From Streptomyces lincolnensis (lineage in GTDB: Bacteria; Actinomycetota; Actinomycetes; Streptomycetales; Streptomycetaceae): DNA of 64,000 nucleotides. How positions within the stretch are numbered: position 1 is the first letter of the stretch; each line of letters opens with the position of its first letter. Below, piece after piece: positions 43,810 to 52,480 of the stretch. The stretch spans positions 62,001-126,000 of the forward strand of contig NZ_JAIHON010000014.1 in NCBI RefSeq assembly GCF_021173675.1, in the 5' to 3' direction. Made by a program: the position numbers and the translations under genes. Below the pieces are notes generated by a model. That model had not been told where the DNA came from. It saw only the letters and a list, made by a program, of their open reading frames with translations, and did not search any database.

Positions 43810-44568
43810 TCAGCCGGCCGCCGGATACCGCCACCCGAGAGCCCCCAGCGCCCGCGCCCGCTCCTCCACCACCGCCATCCGGGCCGTCCGCTCGGCGGGA
43901 TCGACGTGCGGGGCCAGGCCGGTCACCTGGCCTTCCCACTTGCGGTAGAGGAGACCGGCCTCGGCCGAGAACCAGCCGCGGCTGACCGAGTTGAGCGCGA
44001 GCAGCAGCCCCGTGTCCTCGGAGGCCGGCAGCGCCATCCAGCCGCCGAGGGCGACGAGCAGGTCCCGGCGGACGAAGAGGGTCGCCGGATGGATCTGCGC
44101 GCGGAAGTCGTTGGCCGCCCAGAAGTCCAGGACGGCCCCGCGCTCGACGGGACCCTCGGCGGGATCGCCCGGGAAGGCCACCGTGGAGCCGTCCGGGAGG
44201 AGGTCCAGGGCCCGCGAGGCCGCCCACCCGAGGGTGCGGTCGGCCTCCAGGGCGGCCAGGTCGCGGGCGAGGGCGCCCGGGGTGAGCCGGTCGTCGGCGT
44301 CCAGGATCTTCACGTACGGCCCGTCGGCGTGCGCGAGCGCCATCGTGCGGGCGACACCGGGGCCGCCCGGGCGCCCCTGCCGGAAGGTGACGCGGGGGTC
44401 GGCGGGGACGTACAGGCCGACGGCGTCCGTCGTGCCGTCCTCCTGGATCACCCAGCGCCACTCCCAGCCGCCGGGCAGCTCCTGCGCGCACAGCGACGCG
44501 TGGGCCTCCGGCAGGTGCGGCGCGGAGGGGGCGTGGACGGCGGTGACGACGACGATGTGCCTGCTCAC
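43810..44568 (-). CDS. Family 2 glycosyltransferase-like protein
   Basis: A 252-aa GT-A fold protein. VVVTAVHAPSAPHLPEAHASLCAQ and WRWVIQEDGTTDAV match the GT2 N-terminus; the metal/sugar-nucleotide motif is ILDADDRLTPGAL (D-x-D). Later blocks RAQIHPATLFVRRDLLVALGGW and ASEDTGLLLAL correspond to the acceptor-site ED pattern. It lacks membrane segments, so it acts in the cytoplasm. GTG 44568 was chosen as the start of the conserved domain; AGAAGGGG is 12 bases upstream, a little far. Sugar and acceptor cannot be told. Confidence 0.85.
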   Translation of the reverse strand: MSRHIVVVTAVHAPSAPHLPEAHASLCAQELPGGWEWRWVIQEDGTTDAVGLYVPADPRVTFRQGRPGGPGVARTMALAHADGPYVKILDADDRLTPGALARDLAALEADRTLGWAASRALDLLPDGSTVAFPGDPAEGPVERGAVLDFWAANDFRAQIHPATLFVRRDLLVALGGWMALPASEDTGLLLALNSVSRGWFSAEAGLLYRKWEGQVTGLAPHVDPAERTARMAVVEERARALGALGWRYPAAG

Positions 44569-44617
44569 AGCGGCACGCACCCCTTCTCTCGCCGGTTTCC
44601 CGGCAGCACGCAAAAGA

Positions 44618-44655
44618 CCCGACCGCTGGCGACGGGGGATGCACCAGCGATCGGG
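44618..44655 (-). terminator. Intrinsic terminator of the WD40/STAND gene
   Basis: On the minus strand CCCGATCGCTGG pairs with CCAGCGGTCGGG (12 bp, one wobble), with a 14-nt loop, followed by TCTTTTG. It lies 150 nt after the stop of the 1358-aa gene. Confidence 0.75.
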
Positions 44656-44806
44656 CTATGGCCAAGACTAACAACGCCGGTCGGGCAGCGGGAGCCGACT
44701 GCTCGGCCACAGCGGGAAGTTGTGATCGGGATCACTCGTTCTGTACGTCGGTGAGGCCCTGAATCCATGAGACCGGCCGTGTCCTCGGCGCGCCCGGCCG
44801 GTGTCC

Positions 44807-47800
44807 TCAGTCGCCGCACGGAGGCTCGTACGACAGCCGGGGCAGGTACTCGTGCCACTTCTCCGGAGTGAGAACACCCCTGGTGGTGGAGCAGATGTGG
44901 CGGATGGCCCGGTCGACGTCCAGGTTCCACAGCCGGACCGTGTCGGTGCCGCTGGACACGCCCAGCATGTGGCTCTTGGGGCTGAACGACAGGAAGTTGC
45001 CCGTCTTCGCCCCTGGGCTCATCGACTGGCCGATCGGCCCGGCGTCCGAGGGGTCGCCGACCTTCCACAGCCGGATCGTGTTGTCGTTGCCGCCACTGGC
45101 CAGGGTGCGCCCGTCCTCGCTGAACGTGAGCGAGGCGACCGCCTCGGTGTGCCCGGTCAGGGGCGGGCCCAGCGGGGAGGCCTCGCGGGGCTCGGTGACG
45201 TTCCACAGCCGGAGCGTGTCGTCGTCGCTGCCGCCGGCCAGCGTCCGGCCGTCGGGACTGTAGGCGAGCACGTTGACGGGGCCCTCGGGCCCCCTGAGCG
45301 GGGTGCCCTCCAGGGTGGGGCGGGCCGGATCGGTGACGTTCCACAGCCGGACGGTGGCGTCCGCGCTGCCGCTGGCCAGGGTGCGGCCGTCCGGGCTGAA
45401 GACGAGGGCGTTGACATAGCCCCGGTGACCGGTGAGCGGCTTGCCCCAGGGGACGACGTGGGAGGGGTCGGTGACATTCCACAGCTGGGCCGTGCGGACG
45501 TCGTAGGCGGTGGCGAGGGTGCGCCCGTCCGGGCTGAAGGCGAGGGCCTCGGGGCCCATGAACCGGGTGCGCAGGGCGATCGGCGGACCGTGCGAGACCG
45601 GGCGCGCCGGATCGCTGACGTCCCACAGGTACACCGTGCGGCTGCCCGTCAGCGCCGCGAGGGTGCGGCCGTCGGGGGAGAACAGCAGCTGCGAGGCGCC
45701 GTCCCCGGGTTTGAACGGCTTGTTGAGCGTCACCGGGCGCTCCGGCCGGTCCACGTTCCACAGTCGGACGCTGCCGTCCCGCGCGGCCGTGGCCAGCACC
45801 CGCCCGTCCGGGCGGAACGCGCCGTCACGGCCGACCATGTCCGAGGTCGGCAGCGCCCACAGGCGGACCTTGCTGTCGCCGCTGCCGGTGGCGAGGGTGC
45901 GGCCGTCGGGGCTGAAGCCCAGCGCGTACATCTCGCCGCTGCTCCCGGCGAGCGGCTCGCCCACCTGCGCCGGGTTCGCGGGGTCGCTGACGTTCCACAG
46001 GCTCGCGGTGCTGTCCGCGCTGGCCGCGGCGAGCGTATGGCCGTCCGGGCCGAAGGCCACCGACCAGATGGGGCCCGTGTGCCCGGTCAGCGGCGCGCCG
46101 AGCTGGGCGGCGCGGGCCGGGTCGGCCACGTCCCACAGCCGGACGGTGTCGTCCGCGCCACCGCTGGCGAGGGTGCGGCCGTCGGGGCTGAAGGCCACCG
46201 AGTGCACCAGGTCCGTGTGCCCGGTCAGCGTGCGGATCTTCGCCGGCCGGTTCCGGTCGGCCAGGTCCCACAGCCGGATCGTGTCGTCGTCGCCCCCGGT
46301 GGCCAGGGTCCGCCCGTCCGGGCTGAACGCCACCGCCCGAACGGCGGCCGTGTGGCCCTTGAGCGGCGCCCCGATCTGCTTGGCGTGCTCCGGCTCGGTC
46401 ATGTCCCACAGGCGTACGGTGCGGTCCTCGCCGACCGAGGCCAGGGTCCGCCCGTCCGGGCTGAACGCGATCAGGTAGATCGTGCCGGCGTGGCCGGTCA
46501 GCGGGGCGCCGATCGCGCGTGGGCGGGCGGGATCGCGTACGTCGTACAGCCGGACGGTTCCGTCGTCCCCGGCGGTGGCCAGGGTGTGGCCGTCCGGGCT
46601 GAAGACCGAGCTGCTCACCCAGCTGGTGTGGCCGGTGAGCGGCTTGCCCAGGGGCTTGGGGCGGGACGGGTCGGAGACGTCCCACAGCCGCACGGTGCGG
46701 TCGTAGCTGGCGGTGGCCAGGGTCCGGCCGTCCGGGCTGAAGGAGGTGAGGTAGACGGCGCCGGTGTGGCCGAGCAGGGGAGTGGCCAGCGGCGCGTTGA
46801 CGATCGAGACCAGCCGGTTGTTGGTGCCCTCGTCGTCCGGCCGCAGGTCGTGGGCGACCAGGTCGAGCTGGGCGGAGAGCGAGGGGTCCGTGTACTGGAC
46901 GCGGTCGGCCTCGGCGACCACCTGCTCGAACACGGCGTCGTTGCGCTGCTGCCAGGCCACCACCGCCGAGCCGACGGCGACGATCGCCAGGACCACCAGG
47001 GCCGACACGGCACCGCGGCTGATCCACACCGTGCGCCGGCGCAGCCGCACCGAGGCGGCCAGGAAGTCCACCGCGCCGCGGGTGAGGAAGGTGTCCCCGG
47101 CGGACTTCGCCCAGGTGTGGGCCTGCTCCAGGCGTGATCCCCGGTACAGCAGGGAGGAGTCGCGGCCGGAGCCCTCCCAGGCCCGGCCGTCCTCCTCCAG
47201 CCGCTGGCGCAGCAGGTTGCTGTCCCGGTCCTCGTCGATCCAGTCGCGCAGCCGGGGCCAGGCGTGCAGCAGTGCCTCATGGGTGATCTCGACGGTCTCC
47301 GCGTCGAGCGTCACCAGCCGGGCCCGCACCAGGGCCTCCAGCGACTCCTCCGTCTTGCCCGGGTCCGTAGACTCCGCCGCCAACTGCCGGCGCGTGCCCC
47401 GGCGGCGGGTGGCCTGGGTGTCCTCGCCCAGCCGCACCAGCCGGAGCAGCAGCAGCCGTGCGGCCGTCCGCGCCGCCGGATCCAGCGCCGACCAGGCCCG
47501 CTCGGCGGTGGCCGCCACCGCTCCCTGGATACCGCCGGCCGCGCGGTACCCGGCCAGCGTCAGCTTCCCGGCCTTCCTGCGCTGCCAGGTGGCCAGCAGG
47601 GCGTGCGACATCAGGGGCAGCACCCCGGCGTCGTGCGAACCCCGCGGCCCGTCCGCGCTCACCTCCCGCACGATCAGCTCCGCGAGCCCCGGCTCCAGCT
47701 CCAGCCCCACCGCCTTGGCCGGCCCCGTCACCGCCTCCCGCAACTCCGCCGTGGTCAGCGGCCCGAGCACCATGTGCCGGTGCTGCAGGGCGTCGGCCAG

Positions 47801-48883
47801 CTCGGGGTGGCGCAGGCACTGCTCGTAGAAGTCGGCGCGGATGCCGAGTACGACGAGGGCGGGGGGCGCGCCCGCGGGGGTGGACGCGGCGTGCAGGATC
47901 CGGATGAACGTACGGCGGTCGTCCTCGTCGGGGCAGAGGGTGAAGGACTCCTCGAACTGGTCGACGATGACGACGGGAGGGGCCGGAGGGGGCGGAGGGA
48001 CGGCAGGCGACGGAGTGGCCGGATGGGCCGGATGGTCTGGTGATCCCACCGATTTCGCAGCCGCCGCAGATGCCACCGACGCCGCAGCTGCCGCCTCCCG
48101 CGGCGCCCAGGCCGCGAAGGCCGCCTTGACCGCGTCGGCGTCGATCTCCTCCTCCGCCCCGGCGGGGACGACGTCGGCGAGTTCAGGGACGCGCCGTACC
48201 AGCTCCTTGACGGGATCGGCCCCGGGGACGAGCTGGAGGACGGGCCTGGTCTCCGGGCCGAGGGCCCCGTTCCGCAGGGCGGGCACCAGGCCGGCGTTGA
48301 GGAGGGAGGACTTCCCGGCGCCCGAGGCGCCGACCAGCATGACCACGCCGCCCGTGGGCCGCGCCTCGCGCAACAGGTCGACCAGGGCGTCCGTGCTCCG
48401 CTCCCGGCCGAAGAACCAGCGGGCGTCCTGGCGCCGGTAGGAGGCCAGCCCCCGATACGGACACACGCCCCCGGCGACGGCGGGGGCGTCGGCCCGTTCC
48501 GCCTGCTCCTCGCCCGGCTCCGCGCCGCCCGCGGCTCCCTGGGCCGGGTCGGCCACCGCGCGCTCCCACAGCCGCTGCCACTGGGCCAGGTCGTACAGCC
48601 CGCCCGACACCGGAACCGGCCGCGCGCGCCGCGCCTGGGGGATCAGGACGTGCAGCACCGCTGCCAGCGCGCCGAACTGGGCCGGTACGTTCTTCGCCCG
48701 CCGCCAGTCACTGATCCGCTGCGCGGACACCCGTACGGGACGCCCTCGCTCGTCGACCCGCTGAAGCCGTACGACCGCCTCGGACACGCTCTTGAGGGGC
48801 GGATTGCCGGCCTCCTTGTAGAGCAGCGCGAGGCGCTCGGCGAAGGCCGTGCGTGCCCCGGAGTCGGCACTCAAGGTCTCCAC
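44807..48883 (-). CDS. STAND NTPase with N-terminal HTH-like domain and 14 WD40 blades
   Basis: A 1358-aa signalling NTPase. Residues ~10-90 form an XRE-like helical domain (RTAFAERLALLYKEAGNPPL, RVSAQRISDWRRAKNVPAQF). The nSTAND1 domain starts at CPYRGLASYRRQDARWFFGRE (~141) with Walker A GASGAGKS (185-192) and Walker B VVIVDQFEES (304-313). A TM-like helix (GAVSALVVLAIVAVGSAVVAW) is near residue 622. From ~695 to the end are 14 WD40 repeats of the form SPDGRTLAxGxxDxTVRLW, enough for two seven-bladed propellers; blades 7-10 are the most divergent. GTG 48883 has AAGGG almost adjacent; TTG 48874 is possible. It likely senses a ligand or partner through the propellers. Confidence 0.93.
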   Translation of the reverse strand: METLSADSGARTAFAERLALLYKEAGNPPLKSVSEAVVRLQRVDERGRPVRVSAQRISDWRRAKNVPAQFGALAAVLHVLIPQARRARPVPVSGGLYDLAQWQRLWERAVADPAQGAAGGAEPGEEQAERADAPAVAGGVCPYRGLASYRRQDARWFFGRERSTDALVDLLREARPTGGVVMLVGASGAGKSSLLNAGLVPALRNGALGPETRPVLQLVPGADPVKELVRRVPELADVVPAGAEEEIDADAVKAAFAAWAPREAAAAASVASAAAAKSVGSPDHPAHPATPSPAVPPPPPAPPVVIVDQFEESFTLCPDEDDRRTFIRILHAASTPAGAPPALVVLGIRADFYEQCLRHPELADALQHRHMVLGPLTTAELREAVTGPAKAVGLELEPGLAELIVREVSADGPRGSHDAGVLPLMSHALLATWQRRKAGKLTLAGYRAAGGIQGAVAATAERAWSALDPAARTAARLLLLRLVRLGEDTQATRRRGTRRQLAAESTDPGKTEESLEALVRARLVTLDAETVEITHEALLHAWPRLRDWIDEDRDSNLLRQRLEEDGRAWEGSGRDSSLLYRGSRLEQAHTWAKSAGDTFLTRGAVDFLAASVRLRRRTVWISRGAVSALVVLAIVAVGSAVVAWQQRNDAVFEQVVAEADRVQYTDPSLSAQLDLVAHDLRPDDEGTNNRLVSIVNAPLATPLLGHTGAVYLTSFSPDGRTLATASYDRTVRLWDVSDPSRPKPLGKPLTGHTSWVSSSVFSPDGHTLATAGDDGTVRLYDVRDPARPRAIGAPLTGHAGTIYLIAFSPDGRTLASVGEDRTVRLWDMTEPEHAKQIGAPLKGHTAAVRAVAFSPDGRTLATGGDDDTIRLWDLADRNRPAKIRTLTGHTDLVHSVAFSPDGRTLASGGADDTVRLWDVADPARAAQLGAPLTGHTGPIWSVAFGPDGHTLAAASADSTASLWNVSDPANPAQVGEPLAGSSGEMYALGFSPDGRTLATGSGDSKVRLWALPTSDMVGRDGAFRPDGRVLATAARDGSVRLWNVDRPERPVTLNKPFKPGDGASQLLFSPDGRTLAALTGSRTVYLWDVSDPARPVSHGPPIALRTRFMGPEALAFSPDGRTLATAYDVRTAQLWNVTDPSHVVPWGKPLTGHRGYVNALVFSPDGRTLASGSADATVRLWNVTDPARPTLEGTPLRGPEGPVNVLAYSPDGRTLAGGSDDDTLRLWNVTEPREASPLGPPLTGHTEAVASLTFSEDGRTLASGGNDNTIRLWKVGDPSDAGPIGQSMSPGAKTGNFLSFSPKSHMLGVSSGTDTVRLWNLDVDRAIRHICSTTRGVLTPEKWHEYLPRLSYEPPCGD

Positions 48884-48928
48884 CCCTTACTTTCCGCGCG
48901 CTTGAACATCCGGACCGGAAAACTCACT

Positions 48929-49117
48929 TTATACGGCTGACCTGCGAAGAAGCCGTCCGTCCGGCACCGGAACCTCCTCGACCGGATCGTCAGCTGGCAG
49001 GATCCCGACCCAGCAGCACAGCAACCGGACGTCGCCCACACAGGCCACCAGCCCAGTGCCCGGAAGGGCAACGCATGACGCCGTACGGTCTCGGCCGACT
49101 TCCATGCGATCCACCAT
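48929..49117 (-). CDS. Possible small protein upstream of the STAND gene
   Basis: A 62-codon frame (start MVDRMEVGRDR, ending PVPDGRLLRRSAV) with Val/Cys-rich strands (VALPGTGLVACVGDVRLLCCW). Codon third positions are less GC-biased than real neighbours and no ribosome-binding site is visible, so it may be spurious. No family recognised. Confidence 0.2.
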   Translation of the reverse strand: MVDRMEVGRDRTASCVALPGTGLVACVGDVRLLCCWVGILPADDPVEEVPVPDGRLLRRSAV

Positions 49118-49138
49118 CCGCCGAAGACGCTCGCCCGG

Positions 49139-49262
49139 TGAGCCCGGCGGAACGGTATGGATCCGGACAAGTGTAAGGATCCACGGGAAACCGTGTGGAT
49201 CCGCCTGGACCTATAGGGATCCCGCGCCTGCCATGGAGATCCGCACGACCCCTGTGGGGGAC
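49139..49262. repeat. 20-bp-period GGATCC array
   Basis: GGATCC occurs at 49159, 49177, 49197 and 49217, then AGATCC at 49237 and a GGGACC form near 49258: spacings of 18, 20, 20, 20 and about 20 bp. Bases between the sites are not conserved. It lies in the 593-nt gene-poor space upstream of the STAND gene. The even spacing of about two helical turns suggests phased protein binding. Confidence 0.5.
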
Positions 49263-49303
49263 CGTCGGATTCCATGAAGGCCCGGGAACCCTCCGGCCCG
49301 CAC

Positions 49304-49347
49304 CGTCCGGTACCGGTCCCCACGAGGGGAGGGACCGGTACCGGACG
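49304..49347. repeat. Perfect 17-bp inverted repeat
   Basis: CGTCCGGTACCGGTCCC and GGGACCGGTACCGGACG are exact reverse complements around a 10-nt loop (49321-49330). Each arm itself contains the palindrome CCGGTACCGG. It lies between the divergent STAND gene and the small membrane protein gene. Confidence 0.85.
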
Positions 49348-49374
49348 TCGCGACTCCGCTCGGCAACGGAAACC

Positions 49375-49443
49375 GAGTAGCGGGTCTGGGTTAACGGGTC
49401 CGAGCAGCGGGCCTGAGTAGCGGAACTGAGTATCTGCGCCCTG
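49375..49443. repeat. Degenerate GAGTAGCGG-type repeats
   Basis: GAGTAGCGGGTCTG (49375), GAGCAGCGGGCCTG (49402) and GAGTAGCGGAACTG (49415), then GAGTATCTGCG (49428): 13-bp phase for the last three. It lies just before the small membrane protein gene. Confidence 0.5.
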
Positions 49444-49476
49444 GTAGCCCCCACGGAGATCCGAAACCCTCGACCC

Positions 49477-49941
49477 ATGAGCATGAACATGAATATGAGT
49501 CGGAGCAGCCGGAGTCCGAGCCGAGGACTGCTGAAACACCGCCTGCTCCCGCCCGTCGCGCTGGCCGCGATCTCCGTCGCCCTCTGGGCCGCCTGGCTCG
49601 GCTGGGACCAGAAGCGGGACGTCCACCCCGACGGCTCGACCACCGGCCCCTACGAGGCCTGGCAGGTCGTCGGCCTGGCCCTGACGCTCCTGGCTCCGGT
49701 CTGCTGGGCGGCCGCCCGCCGGCACCCCGCCGCCGCGGTGGGCGGCACCACCGCCGGCCTGGCCGTCGCCGCGTTCTACGACTGGTCGGACGACGCCACC
49801 GGCCTCTTCGGCGTCGGCGTCGCCCTGGTCACGCTGGGCAGCCTCGCCTCGACCGCCCTGGTCACGATCGTGATCACGGCCATGAAACAAGACACACCCC
49901 CCGCGCAGAACGGCTCCCTCCTGCCAAGCTCGGGTACGTGA
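49477..49941 (+). CDS. Four-helix small membrane protein, unknown function
   Basis: A 154-aa protein starting with repeated methionines (MSMNMNM). Hydrophobic segments: LLPPVALAAISVALWAAWLGW, AWQVVGLALTLLAPVCWAAA, AAAVGGTTAGLAVAAF and GVGVALVTLGSLASTALVTIVI, so about four TM helices. The 3' end overlaps the next gene by GTGA, so the two are co-translated. From memory a similar gene pair is common in Streptomyces, without a known role. Confidence 0.75.
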   Translation: MSMNMNMSRSSRSPSRGLLKHRLLPPVALAAISVALWAAWLGWDQKRDVHPDGSTTGPYEAWQVVGLALTLLAPVCWAAARRHPAAAVGGTTAGLAVAAFYDWSDDATGLFGVGVALVTLGSLASTALVTIVITAMKQDTPPAQNGSLLPSSGT

Positions 49942-51065
49942 CGTACGTAGTGACCGTGGACACCTGCATCCCGGAGGGCACTCCGGAGATGGACCCACTT
50001 CAACGAGCGGGCGCGGTGGCGCTCATCGAGGACGGCTTCGACTCCGTCAAGTCCGTCGAGGGACCCGACGGCGTGGAGGTCGACCTCGTCGACACCATCG
50101 TGGCCGTCCACCCGGGCGGCGCCCTGCTGAAGGTCGTGGTGGACGCTCCGGCGCTGGAGTTCGCCGAGGACGCGGTGCAGGCGCTGGTGGACGAACTGCT
50201 GGAACGTTCCGAGCTGCTGGCGGACTGGCGGATCGACCGGTGCGAGGTCGAACTCCACCAGGGCCTGGCCAAGGAGAGCCTCGACGCGGCCGACGGCCCC
50301 GACGCCCCGCCCGAGGACCCGGCCGCCCGCAAGGCCCGGCACGCCGAGCGCGCGACCGCCGGGAGCACCGAAGAGAGCCACGACACCGACACGAAGGCCA
50401 CGGCCGTACGGGACCGGATGCTGGCGCTGGCGGACGAACTGCGGTCGTTCTCCCCGGCGGTGTTCGGTGTGCGCGACACCGGTGACAAGGAGCACGGCGT
50501 CCCGCCGGACAGCGCCAGACTCGCCGCCGGCGCCCTGGTCCACGCGACCGGCCTCCTGGTGGACGAACTGTTCGAGGACGTCCAGGTCCTCACCCAGGAG
50601 GACACCAACGTCGCCGAGTGCGAGGGCCCCCTGTGGCACCTGGAACACCTGCCCGACCGGTACGCCCTCCGCTACGACGCCCCCTTCGCCCGCCGCTTCC
50701 TGGTCACCGTGATCGCCATGACCACCCGCTTCACCGACGGCAGCTTCCGCCGGCTCAGTTGCGTGGCCGAGGAACTCGCCCTCCGCTTCCTGCTCGGCCA
50801 GGCGACCACCGTCCTGGAGCTCTACAACCTCCTGGACGACGACGTCTCCTGCGCCCTCGACACCTTCGCCGACACCGTCTACGACGGCATGGACCACGAG
50901 TGGCTCTACGGCGACCCGACGGACACCGACGACGAACGCCCCCTCAGCGACGCCGCCGCCCTCGGCATCGCCCCCACGACCCCCGTGGCCTTCGCTTCCT
51001 GGTTCACCCCGTTCGCCGAGGACCGCTACCTCCACCCGTCCGCGACGGACGAACCGACGCCCTGA
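49938..51065 (+). CDS. Conserved hypothetical two-part protein
   Basis: A 375-aa acidic cytoplasmic protein. The N-terminal ~95 residues look like a small alpha/beta domain (YVVTVDTCIPEGTPEM, VDLVDTIVAVHPGGALLKVVVDAP, FAEDAVQALVDELLER). After a charged linker (PPEDPAARKARHAER, ~residues 118-150) comes a helical C-terminal domain (RMLALADELRSFSPAVFG, ALVHATGLLVDELFEDVQ, RFLVTVIAMTTRFTDGSFRRLSCVAEELALRFLLGQA, DVSCALDTFADTVYDGMDHEWLY). No enzyme motif. GTG 49938 overlaps the upstream stop (GTGA). Not recognised. Confidence 0.8.
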   Translation: MTYVVTVDTCIPEGTPEMDPLQRAGAVALIEDGFDSVKSVEGPDGVEVDLVDTIVAVHPGGALLKVVVDAPALEFAEDAVQALVDELLERSELLADWRIDRCEVELHQGLAKESLDAADGPDAPPEDPAARKARHAERATAGSTEESHDTDTKATAVRDRMLALADELRSFSPAVFGVRDTGDKEHGVPPDSARLAAGALVHATGLLVDELFEDVQVLTQEDTNVAECEGPLWHLEHLPDRYALRYDAPFARRFLVTVIAMTTRFTDGSFRRLSCVAEELALRFLLGQATTVLELYNLLDDDVSCALDTFADTVYDGMDHEWLYGDPTDTDDERPLSDAAALGIAPTTPVAFASWFTPFAEDRYLHPSATDEPTP

Positions 51066-51301
51066 ACCGACGAGTACAGGGTGCCGTCCGTCGTCGAGGC
51101 CGTTGCGTCGAGGCCGTTGTGTCGAAGTCGCTGTCGAAGAGGGCGGCGACCGGTGCGCCGGGACCAGCGGAGAGCGATGAGGCCCAGCGCGGCCACAAGG
51201 ACCACGACACCGATGATCAACAAGTAGCCCAGACCTTCCGCGGCCACTCCGATGATTCCCAGCACGACGGCGACCAGAACGAGAAACAGGAAGAGGGCCA
51301 T
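51026..51301 (-). CDS. Small hydrophobic membrane protein
   Basis: A 91-aa protein with two TM helices (ALFLFLVLVAVVLGIIGVA and GYLLIIGVVVLVAALGLIAL) then a basic segment RWSRRTGRRPLRQRLR and a Ser/Gly/Val tail. ATG 51301 lies inside the 3' part of the PRC-barrel frame upstream, overlapping by 85 nt. The last ~39 bases also overlap, in antisense, the end of the 375-aa gene, so the tail may not be native. Confidence 0.5.
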   Translation of the reverse strand: MALFLFLVLVAVVLGIIGVAAEGLGYLLIIGVVVLVAALGLIALRWSRRTGRRPLRQRLRHNGLDATASTTDGTLYSSVQGVGSSVADGWR

Positions 51302-51579
51302 GACGCGTACGCCTCCCTGGCGTCGCTGCCGACCGAGGGTGCCTTCTTCACCAGCCTCTTGGCGTAGGAGACCTTGACGTATCCGGGCCCGAGGATCGCC
51401 TCGTCGAGGGGTACGAAGGACAGCTGGTGGCGGGTGGGCAGTCCGGTCCGCACCGTCGCCATGGCCGGCTCGTCGGTGCTGGTGTCGACGTAGACCGCTT
51501 CGAGTACGCCGATCTTGTGGCCCTTGGGGTCGACGACGCTGCGGTTGCGCCACTCGCGGATGTCGGCTGCATGGATCAT
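51217..51579 (-). CDS. PRC-barrel protein, C-terminally disrupted
   Basis: A 120-aa frame. Residues 1-80 are a PRC-barrel domain (REWRNRSVVDPKGHKIGVLEAVYVDTSTDEPAMATVRTG, LSFVPLDEAILGPGYVKVSYAKRLVKKAPSV), as in small stress-linked Streptomyces proteins. After GSDAREAYASW the reading becomes Ser/Cys/Trp-rich and corresponds to another frame of the small hydrophobic protein gene. Family members normally continue with an acidic helix here, so the 3' end has probably been lost by deletion. ATG 51579 has GGAGGCAGG upstream, so the gene is still translatable. Confidence 0.65.
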   Translation of the reverse strand: MIHAADIREWRNRSVVDPKGHKIGVLEAVYVDTSTDEPAMATVRTGLPTRHQLSFVPLDEAILGPGYVKVSYAKRLVKKAPSVGSDAREAYASWPSSCFSFWSPSCWESSEWPRKVWATC

Positions 51580-52200
51580 GGCCTGCCTCCTGAGCCGTTG
51601 ATCAGGGTCGGTGCGAGCCGCCCCTTGCGGAAGTCGCCGCCCACTGAGCCCGGTAGCCGTCTGTTCTTCCAGATTATCCGGGAACGTCCGCGTCGCGCCC
51701 TCGCGCGGCGACGGTATCGACCCTGACGGCCGACAGCCGTGCAGACAGGCGTCGAGCAGTCAGGCGTGCGGGGCAGGACGCGCTGACGTCGCACCGTATC
51801 CCCTCTGGTGGGTGGCCGCGGCGGTGCTGGTCTAGCGCCGGGATCGTCAGGAGCGCTGGGACCGTCGCCACAGCCGTCAGAACCGGGCGCGTTGGCGGCG
51901 CGAGGACGGCCGGGACCGCGCACACCGCAGGTGACCGGCCATGGCGACGGTACGGCCCGGACGCTCCCGGAACCGATACAGCGGGAGCTGCGCCGAGCGC
52001 TGAGGCACCTCCACGCTGCGGACCGGAGACGACGGCGTGCGCACCCGGCGGAGTGAGCGCACCACCGCTCGTACTCCCTCGCTGCGTGCTCCTCGATCAG
52101 TCCGTCGGTGAACGGGGCGGTGGGGCCCGCCAGTTGCCCCGTTTCACGGGACCCGGCCACTCGTGGTCCAGCCGATGGTCCGGCGACGGAGACCGGCAGG
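51580..52200. other. Gene-poor stretch of about 620 bp
   Basis: Minus-strand frames exist here but have biased Arg/Pro/Ser composition, no homology I recognise and no ribosome-binding sites. AT-richer patches (such as TTCTTCCAGATTATCC near 51664) could hold the promoter of the PRC-barrel gene. Otherwise nothing supportable was seen. Confidence 0.5.
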
Positions 52201-52470
52201 TCACCTGGGGTGAGGAGTACGACGGCGGCGCGACGGGAAGCGGCCGCGGCCCCCGTCCCGTTGGTCCCGCCGTTCACTGCTGACCGGCGCCTCGGACCGG
52301 TCCGGCCCCACCGGGGGCTGCGGCGCGCCGCGGCCGCGGTGGCCCGGCCGAGGGGCGCTGTACCGGTGCACGGCGATTCTGTCGGCGTGCTGGAGGTTGA
52401 GCCGGTGGATCACGTACGCCGCGGCCGCGATGAGAACCACGAAGGCGACGGCTGTCAGGAAGGCGTTCAT
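52201..52470 (-). CDS. Small single-TM protein next to DUF5994 genes
   Basis: An 89-aa protein with one N-terminal TM helix (FLTAVAFVVLIAAAAYVIHRL), then HADRIAVHRYSAPRPGHRG and a basic disordered tail. GAGGCGG lies upstream of ATG 52470, 10 nt after the DUF5994 stop, so it is probably the second gene of that operon. I recall the same small gene next to DUF5994 genes elsewhere. Confidence 0.6.
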   Translation of the reverse strand: MNAFLTAVAFVVLIAAAAYVIHRLNLQHADRIAVHRYSAPRPGHRGRGAPQPPVGPDRSEAPVSSERRDQRDGGRGRFPSRRRRTPHPR

Positions 52471-52480
52471 CGTGGCCGCC

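Noticed and set aside
51576..52277. 233-codon minus-strand frame
   Set aside because: Arg/Pro/Ser-biased, no ribosome-binding site, no recognisable family and inconsistent with neighbouring gene starts.
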